A DNA stretch of 64,000 nucleotides from Datnioides undecimradiatus (lineage: Eukaryota > Chordata > Actinopteri > Lobotiformes > Datnioididae), in contig WARS01000011.1 of NCBI GenBank assembly GCA_008933995.1, forward strand, positions 16,928,016 to 16,992,015, given 5' to 3'. This document shows, in pieces, positions 1 to 12,600 of the stretch. The notes beneath the pieces were generated by a model. The model was not told where the DNA came from and searched no databases. It worked only from the letters and a program-made list of their open reading frames with translations. The position numbers and the translations under genes are program-made. Every line of letters begins with the position of its first letter. Position 1 is the first letter of the stretch.

Positions 1-594
1 AGGGGATGCACTAAAGAACTCTGTGGATGTTGGAGTCACTGAGATCCTCCTATTATTAGACCTCTCTAATATTAGAGCCTGCATCTGTGCTGAAACAAAA
101 GGGAATTAAGCGCTTAACATCACCTCTGAGTGGAATTAAGTGCTGATGCATAATTGTGATGAATATGCACAAGGATGCATGAGGATGTGTAGTACATTTT
201 GCCATGGATGGATGTTTATGCATTAGTGTTTTTAAAAAACACGATTGCTGTCTATGGCCGGTAAGTGAAGGAAAAGGATGAAATCAGGTTTGACACCTGT
301 TGGTCTGAGCTGGCTTTTTATTTAAAACTTCAGCCAACAGACATCAGTGACCTATTTCCTATTCCAACTTTTGTTCTTGCCTTTATGCACAAGTGGGTTG
401 CCTGTCTCTATATAGTGATTGCCCCACATACGATGCAGAATGCAGCATAGTAAATCTCCCCGACTCAAAGAGGTTTTCCAGATCAGGTCTGGATGTCGTC
501 CAGCAGGATTTCTTCAGGCCAGACGGCTCGGTCAACTTGTTTATCCCTTCCAGTGTTCAGGCCTTGACGTCGTGTTTTTGATCTTCTCCCACAG
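1..594. other. MAP1A upstream intron, no exon seen
   Basis: This AT-rich sequence ends in a pyrimidine-rich acceptor directly before the first visible MAP1A exon. I searched it for the preceding MAP1 exon, expected to encode the W-D-T-N-L-I-like motif seen in MAP1B, and did not find it. The start codon and first exons of MAP1A therefore probably lie left of the window. Confidence 0.6.
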
Positions 595-677
595 GACAAA
601 GAACTCTCCACCACAGAAGTGATGTCCTAGAGAGTGTGGTGCTCGTCAACCCTTCAGAAGACACTGTTGTATCGGAG
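595..677 (+). CDS. map1a: MAP1A exon (N-terminal homology region)
   Basis: The acceptor is CACAG at 590-594 and the donor is gtaatg at 678. The exon enters with two bases of a split glycine codon and then reads QRTLHHRSDVLESVV followed by LVNPSEDTVVSE. This matches the MAP1B segment that reads HHRSDVLETVVLINPSDE. It ends in phase 0, compatible with the next exon. Confidence 0.88.
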
Positions 678-3600
678 GTAATGTCAACATATTCTGAGGT
701 ACCAGGCTGGTTGAATGTACAATTGCAACTTGAGTTCTTTTTCTTTTTAGCAAATACCTGATTTTTTTTGAATGACAATGGACTTCTCAACAATCAACGA
801 TCAAAAAGAAATATTGTTTGATCAGAGCAGAATATTTTACAGTCCACAAATAAACTTGTGAGTGCTCTCTTGTGGATGAAGTATGTAATGGAGACAGTGC
901 TTCTAAAATACCTTAACACATACCTTTTGCAGGCATTTCTGTACTCCGGTGTCTTTAGGTTATCAGCGACATACTGTATACACACCCCAGTAGCTGTATG
1001 TCCGTGATAAGGTTTAAACAGCACAGACAAAAAACTTGTTTTTCCATAAAACTTATTTGATTTATAGTTTACAAAGTAAAAGAGTTACGAACAGAGATTA
1101 TACACAGGGCAAATTACTGTCTTCATATTTTAGGATATACAAAATTAAAGGGCTGTTGATTGTTTGATAGCCGTAGCCAAATCTTGATAACCTTGACACA
1201 ATTAAAGCACATCATCGTTTGTCAGTGACGCAGGTGTATCTCTCTCCATCTCGGCAATGATGTCTCTCCTTTAACTGTCCTCCATCTCTCACTCTCTCTC
1301 TTTCACTTTCACTCTCTCTTTCTGTACGCGTCCCAGATCCAGTCTCTAGTCACAGACTCAGCAGGACACAAGCTTCTGGTCTTAAGTGGCCAGAGCTCAG
1401 ATCACGGTGGCCTTCTTCTTCAAACTGGGGTTTTCACCTACCAGACCTTTTCACGTGTCTTTGCTGATCCTGGGGTGAGTTGAAATCTACTGACATCTAA
1501 CACTTGACAGCAATCAGACTAAAAATGTAAACTGTACATTCATGAATGCGCTTAAGGTGCTTTAAACTAGCTAACTAAACAACTAGAACACAAAGTATTC
1601 AGGCTCCAGCTTTTTCACTTTCAGTTACATTCATAATTTTGCTCCTCTGCAAGGATTTAACACATTCACTGACACAAATATTGTCTATTTGACTCTTTAA
1701 TGTATTTATTTATTTATTTATTTTTGGATGCCTTTGCAACACACGTTCATTGCTGACTGATGTGTCTGGGTGTGTCCCTCTGACAGGTCAGTGAATTACT
1801 GGGCACAGCAGCCCCCAAGCAGCAGGCTACACTTACTGTGTCCTGCCGCGGGGAGGTGGGCTGGAGCTCCCTGGGACAGCAGCAGACCCTACGGGAGTTC
1901 CTGGAATACAAACTAAACCCTGAGCCTGTTCTCTCCAAGATGGAGGGCGTCACCGAGTTCACAGAGTACATCTCTGAGACGGTCGATGTCCCTTCACCCT
2001 TTGACCTCCTGGAGCCACCCACCTCTGGAGGCTTCTTGAAGCTCTCCAAGCCATGTTGCTACATCTTTCCAGGTGGACGAGGAGACTCTGCTCTCTTTGC
2101 TGTGAATGGCTTTAACATCTTAGTGGACGGAGGCTCTGAACGAAAATCATGTTTCTGGAAGCTGGTTCGTCACCTGGACCGCATTGACTCGATTTTACTC
2201 ACACACATCGGCGCTGACAATCTCCCCGGCATCAATGGGCTGCTTCAGAGGAAGATAGCAGAGCAAGAAGAGGAGCAGTCCCAAGGCTCCACCAACTACA
2301 GCGACTGGATGAAGAACCTGATCTCTCCTGAGCTAGGTGTGGTATTTTTCAATGTGCCAGAGAAGCTCCGCATGCCAGAATCAAATCTTAAAGTGAAACG
2401 CAGCATTGAAGAGGCCTCCCTGACTTTGCAGTACCTTAACAAACTAGGAATCAAACCAGAACCTCTCTGCCGAGTGGTCAGCAACACTATCGAGCCCATC
2501 ACGCTGTTCCACAAGATGGGAGTGGGCAGGTTAGACATGTATATTCTCAACCCTGTAAAAGACAGTAAAGAGATGCAATTTTTAATGCAGAAGTGGGCTG
2601 GAAACAGCAAGGCCAAAACTGGCATTGTGCTGCCCAACGGCAAAGAAGGAGAAATCTCCGTACCCTACCTGACATCAGTTACAGCCTTAGTCGTCTGGCT
2701 TCCTGCCAACCCTGCAGAAAAGATCGTCAGAGTGCTGTTCCCTGGGAATGCACCACAAAACAAGATCCTAGAGGGGCTAGAGAAATTAAAGCACCTTGAC
2801 TTCTTGCGCTATCCTGTAGCCACACAAAAGGACATTGCCTCAGGAGCTCCACCCTCCGTTATAAAACAAACCAAGTTAAAACAAAGAACAGATAGCAAAG
2901 AGAGTCTCAAGTCCTCCCCGAAGACTACTGCAAAGGCCTCAAAGAAAGAAACTGAAGGACAAGATGACGTGTCAGCTGCTACAGAGGCAAAGAGTGACTC
3001 TGTGAAGGAAAACATATCAGAGAAAAAAGAGGAGAAAAAGCCCACTAAAACTATAAAATCTAAAACTGATGTGCCAGAAAAGAAAAAACTCTTGAAAGAA
3101 AAATCCTTAAAAAAACACCCCAAGGAAAGGGTGTCAAAAATGGATGAGAAAAAGGACAAGGAAAAGAAAGAGATCAAGAAAGTAAAGAAGGACGACTCCG
3201 CTAAAAAAGATGACAAGAAGGATGTCAAGTCCAAAGAGGACAAAAAGAAGGATGCATCCAAACCTGAGCTGAGAAAAATCACAAAACCTGACCTAAAACC
3301 ACTTACGCCAGAGGTCAGAAAGACATTACATAAAGCTAAAGTGTCAAGTAAAGCCAAGACTGGAAAAATCAAAACACCAAAGGCTGAACCTGCTGAGCCG
3401 AAGAAAGAAGAGCCAAAACCTGAGACCATTCAGCCTGAACCAGTAGAGAATGGAGCCGTTGAGGGCATATCTGCTCCCTCAACTCCTGAAGACCTCACCA
3501 AGGACTTTGAAGAACTGAATAAAGCCGAAGTTGTAGCTGTATCAGAAGAGCCACCAGAGCAGGTTTCATTGGAGCTGACAGCACAAAGTCTTTCCCAAGA

Positions 3601-6600
3601 GAAGCAGGAAGCACAAGAAACTATACCTGAAATCTCACCTGGCACAAAGTCCCCAGAAAAGGAGGTCTCAGCTGCAGAAGCTGAAGTTGAAGACAAAGAC
3701 AAGGTATCAATGAAAGAGAGAGAAATGGAAGAGGCTCAAAAGTTTGAGGATGAGGGAGCAGCGACTCAGGATGAGGAAGAGGAAGAGGAGGAGGTAGAGG
3801 CCTTGGCTGCTGAAAAGAAAACAGAAGAGGAGGAAGAAGAAGATATGGGAATAGGTGAAGAGGAAGATGAATCAAAATGGAAGGAGGCAAAGGATGATGG
3901 GCTTGACAGGAAACATGAGATAGAAGAAATGGAGAAATCAGAAAATCTTTCAGCCCTGGTTGTGACAAAACAGGAGCTGCAAATGACTCCATCTGAAGAG
4001 GAGGAAGAGGAGGCAGTGGAGAAAGCTGAACTGGAGGAGGTAGAGGATTTAGATGTAATAGCAGACGAAGAGATCAAAGTCAGGCCTGAAGATGCAGCTG
4101 AAGAACAAATGGTCACTGAAACCAAAACCACGGAAATTCTGACTGCAGCCAAGGATGAAGAGGAGGAAGAGGAGGAGGGCTACTTGTCACACGTTGGAGG
4201 GGCAACAGCCCCCATAACCTCAGTGGCTCAGGGAGCCGCTGCAGCTGAACCTATCTCCTACATCCAAGACGAGACCATTCCTGGCTATTCTGAGACAGAG
4301 CAGACTATCTCTGACGAGGAGATTCACGAGGAGGCAGAGGAGAGAATACCACACCTTCAATACGACGTCGGTGCCTATGACATCTCTGTCCCAGATCAGA
4401 CCGAATCATTTGTGAATATTCATGGTATGAGGGAGATGCAAGCTGCAGCTATGACAGAGAAAGGTTTCATCCCAGGCGTGCAGGAGCAAGTATCAGTTTT
4501 CACCAACATCATTACTGCTCCTCTGGCAGAGGAGGAGCATGTATCATCTGCAACGTCAATCACTGAGTATGACAAAATGTCCTCCTACCCTCCTTCTATC
4601 GCTGAAGACCAATCTGTGGCATTAGTTGCAGCACCGCCAGCTGAGGAGCCACCAAAAACCCCTGTTCCCCTGTCAACCCCACCTGACGCTACCCAAGGAA
4701 AAGAGCAGCCACTCTCTGCAGGAACTCTTTCACCACCTTCTTTAGAAGACGACAAACAAACCAAGTCTCCATCAGATGACTTACAACTTCCAGTTGCAGA
4801 AGTGAAGACTGGGGCTAAAGCACCAGATGCTCGTGATGAGGAGGAGGAGGAGGAAGAAGAAGAGGAGGAGGAGGAAGACCAGACTCCTAACGTTGATATT
4901 TCCCTTGAAAAACTCCAAGAGGGCTATGCTTCATCCCAATTATTACAGGGTAAAGAGAAAGATGTTGACACTGGCTCTGTGTCTCCAGTTTCAACATCTA
5001 TAGAGGACACCAAATCAGTCCACCTACCAGTTGAAGAGGAAAATATAGACAGAGTAGCACCCAAAGATATTTCTTCTGTTGTACCTACAAGACCTTTTGG
5101 ATCCGACTCTGTAACATCAGAGAGTGAAGAGCGTTGCTTCAGCCCGGATGATATCACTGTGAAAATGGCCTCCCCTCCACAGTCTGGGCCACCAAGTCCA
5201 GCTCACTCGCCACTGCGTCAGTCACCAGTTGAAGACAAGATGAAGGTCTTCCCTGATTTGGAGCTGCAAAAGCAAGAGGAGGTCAAAGATGTAGTCAAAG
5301 CAGCTGAGGACAAAACTATCAAGACAGACACAGAGACATGTGAATCTGTTGACAAACAGAAAGCAGATCAACATGAAGTCGAGGTTTTAACATCTTTGGA
5401 CAAATCATTGGAAAAGGACATAAAAGACGTCACAGTGACGAAGGAGCCAGTAAAAGACACTGTGGAAGTGCCAAAGGATGAAGGCAAACAGGTAGAAACA
5501 ATCCCTGTCATTGCTGCAGCTTTAACAGAAATTCAGCCATCTGTGTTAGGGAGGGATTCCCATATCTCATCTGGAAAAAGCGATGAAGAGGTTGATGATG
5601 GGCTCAAAGAGAAAGAGCCTAAAGTACCTGTTCCAGGTAAATTTCCAGAGAGGGAGAGTCGTTTCCTGGATGACGATGATAACAAGAAGGACGACGATGA
5701 TGATCATGATGATAAATCTGCAGTTAAAACTGCCAAAGCGGAACAAGGGAAAGAAAAAGACGACACCTCAGATGTCGTACAAATCAAGGATGAGCAGAAA
5801 CAGAAATCTGTCATCCAGGAAGACGTTTCTGCCATTAAGTCCATCACGGATGAGAAAGTTGAGAAAGAGGTGGTAAAGGAAGATATCTCTGATATTAAGC
5901 CTATCAAAGAAGAACAAACTGCAAAGGATATCGTCACTGTAGATGGAGCCATTAAAGATGAGCAGAAAGAGCCTGAAAAAGACCACACCCCTGAAATCAA
6001 AACTGCTAAAGAGGCAGACATGGAAATTGTTGCTTCTGAGGCCAAACAAATCGAAGATGAGCTGCAGCAGAAAGACACAAAACAGGATGATGATTTTGAC
6101 ATCAAAACCAAGGGTGAGGTTAAGGAGACAGAAGTTACAAAGGATGAGGTGTCTGATGGGAAGATTTTAAAAGAGGAGAAGAAAGAGGCAGAAAAGGGTG
6201 ATACTGTTGATATTAGCTCTGTAAAGACTGAAGAAAAAGAGACTGAAAAGGTCCAAGCCACAGATATCAAGACAGTTAAAGATGAGGTAGAGAAAGAGGC
6301 AAAGAAGGATGATTTACCCATTACTGAGCCCACTAAAGATGAGAAGAAAAAGGAGACAGAAACATCCGATATCAAATTGATCACAGATAAAAAAGAGGAA
6401 AAAGAAATGGAAAAGATGGATGCTTCTCCTACTAAGCTCCCTACAGATGAGCAGAGGGAAAAGGAGAAAGACATAGGTGACATTACTGTCCCTAAAGTCA
6501 CCAAAGAGGAAGAAATTATTTCCAAGGGTGATGCATCTGCTGTTACCCTCAAAGAGGAAAAGGAACAAGAGATTTGTAAAGATGCTATCTCAACCACTGG

Positions 6601-9600
6601 TCCCTCCAAAGTGGAGGAAAAGGATGTAACAGTGAGTAAGGATGAGGTTCTTGCTGCCAAGCCAACAATGGAGCAAGAAAAAGAGAAAGAGACAAGTAAA
6701 GATGATAGTTCTGACACCAAACTCTCCAAGGAGCTGGAGAAAGATGTGACAGCAAGCAAGGATGATGTTTCCATCTTAAAATCTACAATAGAAGAAGACA
6801 AGAAGGAAGACAAAAGTAAAGAAGATACTGATGCTATAAAACTTCCAAAGGCAGAGGAAAAAGATATACTGCCCAGTAAGGAAGATACTTCTGTTGTTAA
6901 ACCAACAGCTGGAGAAGAAAAAGAACAAGAGGAAAGCAAAGATGATAGTGCTGCAGTCAAACTTGCCAAGATGGACGAAGAGCATGTAGCAGTATGTAAA
7001 GATTTCTCTGCCACATCATCCACTGTGGAAGCTAAAGAGGCTCCTAAGGAGGCTGTCAAACCAGTGATGGAGGAGGAAAAGCTGGAAGAAACAGTTAAAG
7101 ACCAAGATGTCACTGCTGCTGTCAAACCCACCAAGATGGAGGAAGTGGATGTAATGATGAGCAAAGATATTTCCACTGTCAAACCATCCGAAGACCAAAC
7201 AAGCATGAAGGATGACATTTTTGTTGTTAAACCCATTATGCAAGATGAAAGGGAGGAAGAAATTAGTAAAGATATTAGAGTTGTCCAACCGACAGCTGAG
7301 GACGAAAAGGAGAAAGAAATTGGTACAGATATCAGTGCTGTCCAATCAGTTGTAGAAGAAAAAAAGGAGACAGATATCAGTGCTGTCCAATTGACAGCAG
7401 AAGGTGAAAAGGAGAAAGACATCAGTGTGGATATTACTGCTGTCCAATCAACAACAGAAGAAAAGAAGGAGAAAGATATCAGTAAAGATATCAGTGCTGT
7501 ATTGACAGCAGAAGGTGAAAAGGAGAAAAAGACATCAGTGTGGATATACAAGGTCCAATCAACAACAGAAGAAAAGAAGGAGAAAGATATCAGTAAAGAT
7601 ATCAGTGCTGTCCAAACTACAGTAGAAGAAACAAAAGTGACAGAAAACTGGTAAAGAAGTCACATGTCCAATCAGCAGAAGAAGAAAAAGGGGAGAAAAG
7701 ATATCAGTGGAAGATATCAGTGCTATCCAAAACCACAGTAGAAGAAAAAGGAGAAAGATATCAGTAAAGATATCAGTGTTGTCCAAACCACAGCAGAAGA
7801 AACAAAAGTGACAGAAACTGGTAAGATGTCATTAAGGTTCAATCAGCAGAAGAAGAAAAAAGGAGAAAGATATCAGTAAAGATATCAGCGTTGTCCAAAC
7901 CACAGTAGAAGAAAAAAAGGAGAAAGATATCAGTAAAGATATCAGTGTTGTCCAAACCACAGTAGAAGAAACAAAGTGACAGAAACTGGTAAAGATGTCA
8001 TTGCTGTCCAATCAGCAGGAAGAAGAAAAAGCAGAAAGATATCAGTAAAGATATCAGCGTTGTCCAAACCACAGTAGAAGAAAAAAAGGAGGAAGAACTC
8101 AGTAAAGATGTCACTGCTGTCCAATCAGCAGAAGAAGAAAAAAAGGAGGAAGACCTCAGTAAAGATATCAGCGTTGTCCAAACCACAGTACAAGAAAGAA
8201 AGGAGGAAGAAATCAGTAAAGATATCAGTGTTGTCCAAACCACAGTAGAAGAAAAAAAGGAGGAAGACCTCAGTAAAGATGTCACTGCTGTCCAATCAGC
8301 AGAAGAAGAAAAAAATAAGGAAGACCTCAGTAGAAGATGTCACCAAGGTCCAATCAGCAGAAGAAGAAAAAAAGGAGGAAGACCTCAGTAAAGATATCAG
8401 CGTTGTCCAAACCACAGTAGAAGAAAAAAAGGAGAAAGACCTCAGTAAAGATATTCAAAAGTTGTCCAAACCACAGAGATCTAGTAAAAAAAAGGAGGAA
8501 GACCTCAGTAAAGAGCAAGTCACTGCTGTCCAAACCACAGTAGAAAGAAAAAAAGGAGGAAGACCTCAGTAAAGATATCAGCGTTGTCCAAACCACAGTA
8601 GAGGACAAAAAGGAGAAAGCAGAAGAAGAGGAAGCTTTCCCTGTGAAACCATCCAAGGAGGAGGACATGTCACCTGAGGATCATGGCATTGCAATCAAGC
8701 CCATCAAGGAAGAAAAAGTTTCAGTAACAATTAAAGATGAGGTTTCTGGTATCAAACCTGCCACGGAAGAAGAAAGCAAAGACACTGCTGGTGTTAAGCC
8801 TCCTGCAGATGAGAAGACTGTAGACTTGAAAGCTTCTGATGAAAAACTCTTCAAGGAGGAAGTTAAAGAAATGCCAAAGGATGAAACATATGATAAAGAC
8901 ATTACGGTAAAAGAGGAAAAAGTTGAAAAAGAGAAAGAAAAGACTGACATCACTGATTCAGTATCCATTAAGGAGCAGAAGGAAATTGACACAGATGATA
9001 CCTCTGTCAAAACAATGACAGATGATAAAGAGGTGGACAAAAGTGAGATTTCTGACAAACAGATAAAAACAGAGGCCAAGGAAGAGGAGAAGATTGATAT
9101 CCCTGACCACAAACCCATTTTGGAAGACAGTAAGGACAAAGAAACTGAAAAAACTGTCACGAAAAAGGAGAAAGACACTGACTCAAGTGTTGAGCAGCCC
9201 CAGGAGACAAAAGACAAAGAGCCTCCTAAAGTTGAAACCATCGAGGAGGAAATAAAAGGTGTAGTTAAAGAGGGCACGCGTGAATCTGAATCCATCAAAG
9301 CAGAGACAGAGGAGTACACTCCAACATTTATCACCAAAGATGAGAAAAAAGGGAAAGATGAATATCCTTTTGAACCAGAATCTAAGAAAGATGACAAAAA
9401 AGAAGTAGATCTTCCCATGTCTCAAACATTTGAGGAGGAAAAAACTAAAAAAGATGACATTTGTGATGTTAGTGATGAGCATACACATGAAGAAACCTCT
9501 GATAAGCTTCCTGGAACACAGAAAGACGAAACTTTAGGCGTTGCATCAGTAGAAATGCAGCAAGACACTTCTGTAGCTACATTAAGTGAAGACCTAAAAC

Positions 9601-12600
9601 CAGTGAAAGATGACATTCAAGTGCCTCCCAGCCACATCCAGGAGGAGAAAAAAGAACAAGATAAAGAAGCAAAGGTTATTATTAGTCAAGAGGAGAAGAT
9701 GGAGAAAGAAAAAGATGATGCACACGTTGCTGAACTGAGCAAAGAAGAAAAAATGGAAAAAGAACAAGAGAAAGAATACACCTATGGGACTGAAGATATC
9801 AAAGATGAAAAGACAAAAACAGATGAAGATGAAAAAATAATTAAAGAAAAAGATGCTGCAGACACAAAGATAGACGAGATCACTGAGAAAGAAAAGTATG
9901 ACTCTTCTGATGCAGACCACACCAAAGAGGAGAAATGGGAGAGAGAAGAGTTACAAGAGAAAGACCTGGACAAAGCCATTAAACAACCTGCACAGTCAGT
10001 GTTAGGAGAAGCAGCAATGGCAACCAAGTCAGATTATAAGCCTGCATTTGTGGTTCAGTCCTCTGATGAAGACAGAGAAGATGAAGAGGAAGAAGACATT
10101 TGTATGGGAGGAGCAGGCTCCAGACCCTTGTCAGTGGAGCCGAGAAAATCAGAACATGACATTTCCTCTGCAGGTTTGCCTGCACAGACAAGTGACCAAA
10201 CTAAACCTCCAACATCAGAACAAACAACAGTAATCATACCAACACTCACAATGCAGGAGCCCTCCATCGATGAAGACGTCAAAGAGTTTGGCAAAGAAGA
10301 ATCTAGACTTTCACCTGAAGTATGCATAGATGTTGTGAAAACAGAAACCACACCTGCGCCACTTGCAAAGCCAGAGCCCTCCTTCGATATCGTCACATCA
10401 AAGGACGAGACGACCTCTATTCCAAAACAAGAAACAGCCTCAGACATCCCAGTAGCTAAAGCAGAACCAATGTTAGACTCAACCGAGAAAAAGCCTGTAT
10501 TGTCAACAGTATCAAGCACTGACAGTCAACCCAGGAGCTGTACACTTTCGAGCACTGAGAGCCAGTCCAGTGTGGATGAAACAGCACACCTAGATAAACA
10601 GATGCCATCTGGTGCAATGAGTGTGGCAAAGCTGGATGAGAAACCAGGGAAAGAAGCAGAAAGGGAAATGGAAGGAGAGCGAGAGGTAGCTTCTCCTGGA
10701 TTTTCACAGCCTTGTTCATATTTTATGTTGGATAAAGATTCTGAGGACATCGGTCACACTGAAGTTGCAAAATCAGACACTGCAAAAATAGAGAGTGTTG
10801 ATAAAATGACCTCAGAGAAGGAAGTGGTCAGTGGAAGCCTTGATGATGAAAAGCAAAGCTTTGGTTCATCCAAGTATGATCCGTATGAAAAGCCCATCCC
10901 AAAGGATCAAGATCTGGACTCTAGGGAAGAAAGTGAGGTGTCTTTAGGTTTTGATCACACCTCTGATATGGGTATTGATGACAACAGAAGAACAAGTCAG
11001 TCAGAGGCCGGAGGAGCCATGTTCCTCTTGGATGACCAGTATAAAGAAGAGCCTTTGTCCTTTAGTAGAGTTGACTATAGTCCGGTGTCTCTCACCGAGA
11101 GTGAAAGGAGCAGCCACCACAGCCGAAGTGCCTCACCTAAATATGAAGACAGAGAGAAAGGACAAGAGGAGGAAAGGGAGAGAGAAGAAAGACCAGATAC
11201 ACCTTATGTTGACAAGAGCTTTTCATCCATAGCAATGCAAGATAACAAAATGTCCCAGGCTGCTGAGTCTTACTCTTTCAGCCCCAAAGAGGACAAACCT
11301 GAGAAATCAGAGAAAGAGAAAGAGGACGTGATGGAAGGTGCTGTGGCAGCATTTCAAACAGGGGCAACAGGAGAAACTGATAAGGGCTCTACCAGCACAG
11401 CTGTTCCAGCAGCAGGCGCACCATTAAGGCAAGACACACCTACTCCGTCATGGGACCAAACAGATGTAAGTCCTCAAGTTTGCAGCACTCCTGCAACCTT
11501 TGGTGATTTAACCGAAAAAACAGAAAAAGAGAAGGAAAAAGCTGCTGAGTCACTCAAAGACAAAATGGAGTCCTCTGATCATGAAAGAGAGGGATCTCCA
11601 TCTGGTCGGCATTCACCTGCAGAAAAAGACATTTTACCTCAACCTCAAGTGTCACCACCAGAGAAAGAAACTTCAAGTGATTCCAAGACTCCATCTGCTG
11701 CCACATCTTTAGGACATGAAATAGATGACAATGTTCTGGCATCTGATAATAGTCAGATTAGCAGCTCTGCCACTTGTAAATCCATGTTAGACTTTCCTGA
11801 AGGAAAAGAGAGCTTGATAGATAAAAGGTTACTGGTCGAAGGGGAGGATTTCAATGTTGATGATGATGAAGAAGAAGATGAGGAGGAGGAGGAGGAAGAA
11901 GAGGAAGAGCTGAGTGATATAGATATGGAAAAAGGTGCCAGAGAACAGTCTGAAAAAGAAATGTGCAGGCGTGGCTCTGATCATAGTGCTGTGTTAGCAG
12001 AGGTAGAGGACTCAAATAAAAAGTCTCAGTTGACCGAATCAAGCTTACTTAAAGAGGAAACAGTCTGTAAACCCGATGATGCCTCATCTTCTAAAGTCAC
12101 AGAAACAGAAAAGACACCATCTCCTGAAGCAAAACCACTCAAAGATGACACAGATTGTGATACAGCTGGATCCAAGCTTCCTGAGACAAGGAGTGAAGAT
12201 CTAGGTAAAACATCTCCTTCACCAGACCCAAGTGCTCACAAAATTGACGAAACCTCAGATGCCTCAAAACTTCCCGAAACAAAGAAAGCAGAGGACACAG
12301 ACAAAAAACATTTGTCTCCTGAACCAACCACACAGAGAAGGTTGTCATCGGCAGAGGATTTCACCACCTCTGAAACACTAGGGTCAAGACAAGGAGAAGA
12401 CGACAAAGACTCTCCATCACCAAGCTTTTTGACAAAGGAAGCTTCTCAAACAGTGTCCACCTGCAGCTTGACAGGCAGCTTTTTGCCACCTGACCATTCA
12501 GAGTCCATGTCCAAGACTAGTCCATCCCCTCCATTAGCAGGCAGCTATGCTGATATCGGACAGAGCAGATCTGAAGGGTATTCTGAGCATTTTGACAGTG

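Noticed and set aside
5704..7551. A 615-codon open frame on the - strand, rich in Ser, Phe, Leu and Val
   Set aside because: It is the antisense shadow of the MAP1A Lys/Asp/Glu repeat. Low-complexity sense codons without antisense stops produce it; it has no splice context or recognisable domain.
7652..7654. In-frame TAA taken as evidence that MAP1A is a pseudogene
   Set aside because: More than 6 kb of downstream coding sequence, including the invariant C-terminus with correct splice sites, is intact, and the stop arises from a one-A difference from sister repeat copies.
7370..8640. Tandem array considered as CRISPR or satellite DNA
   Set aside because: Units are contiguous with no unique spacers, they encode the MAP1A-type peptide repeat, and intact MAP1A coding sequence flanks them.
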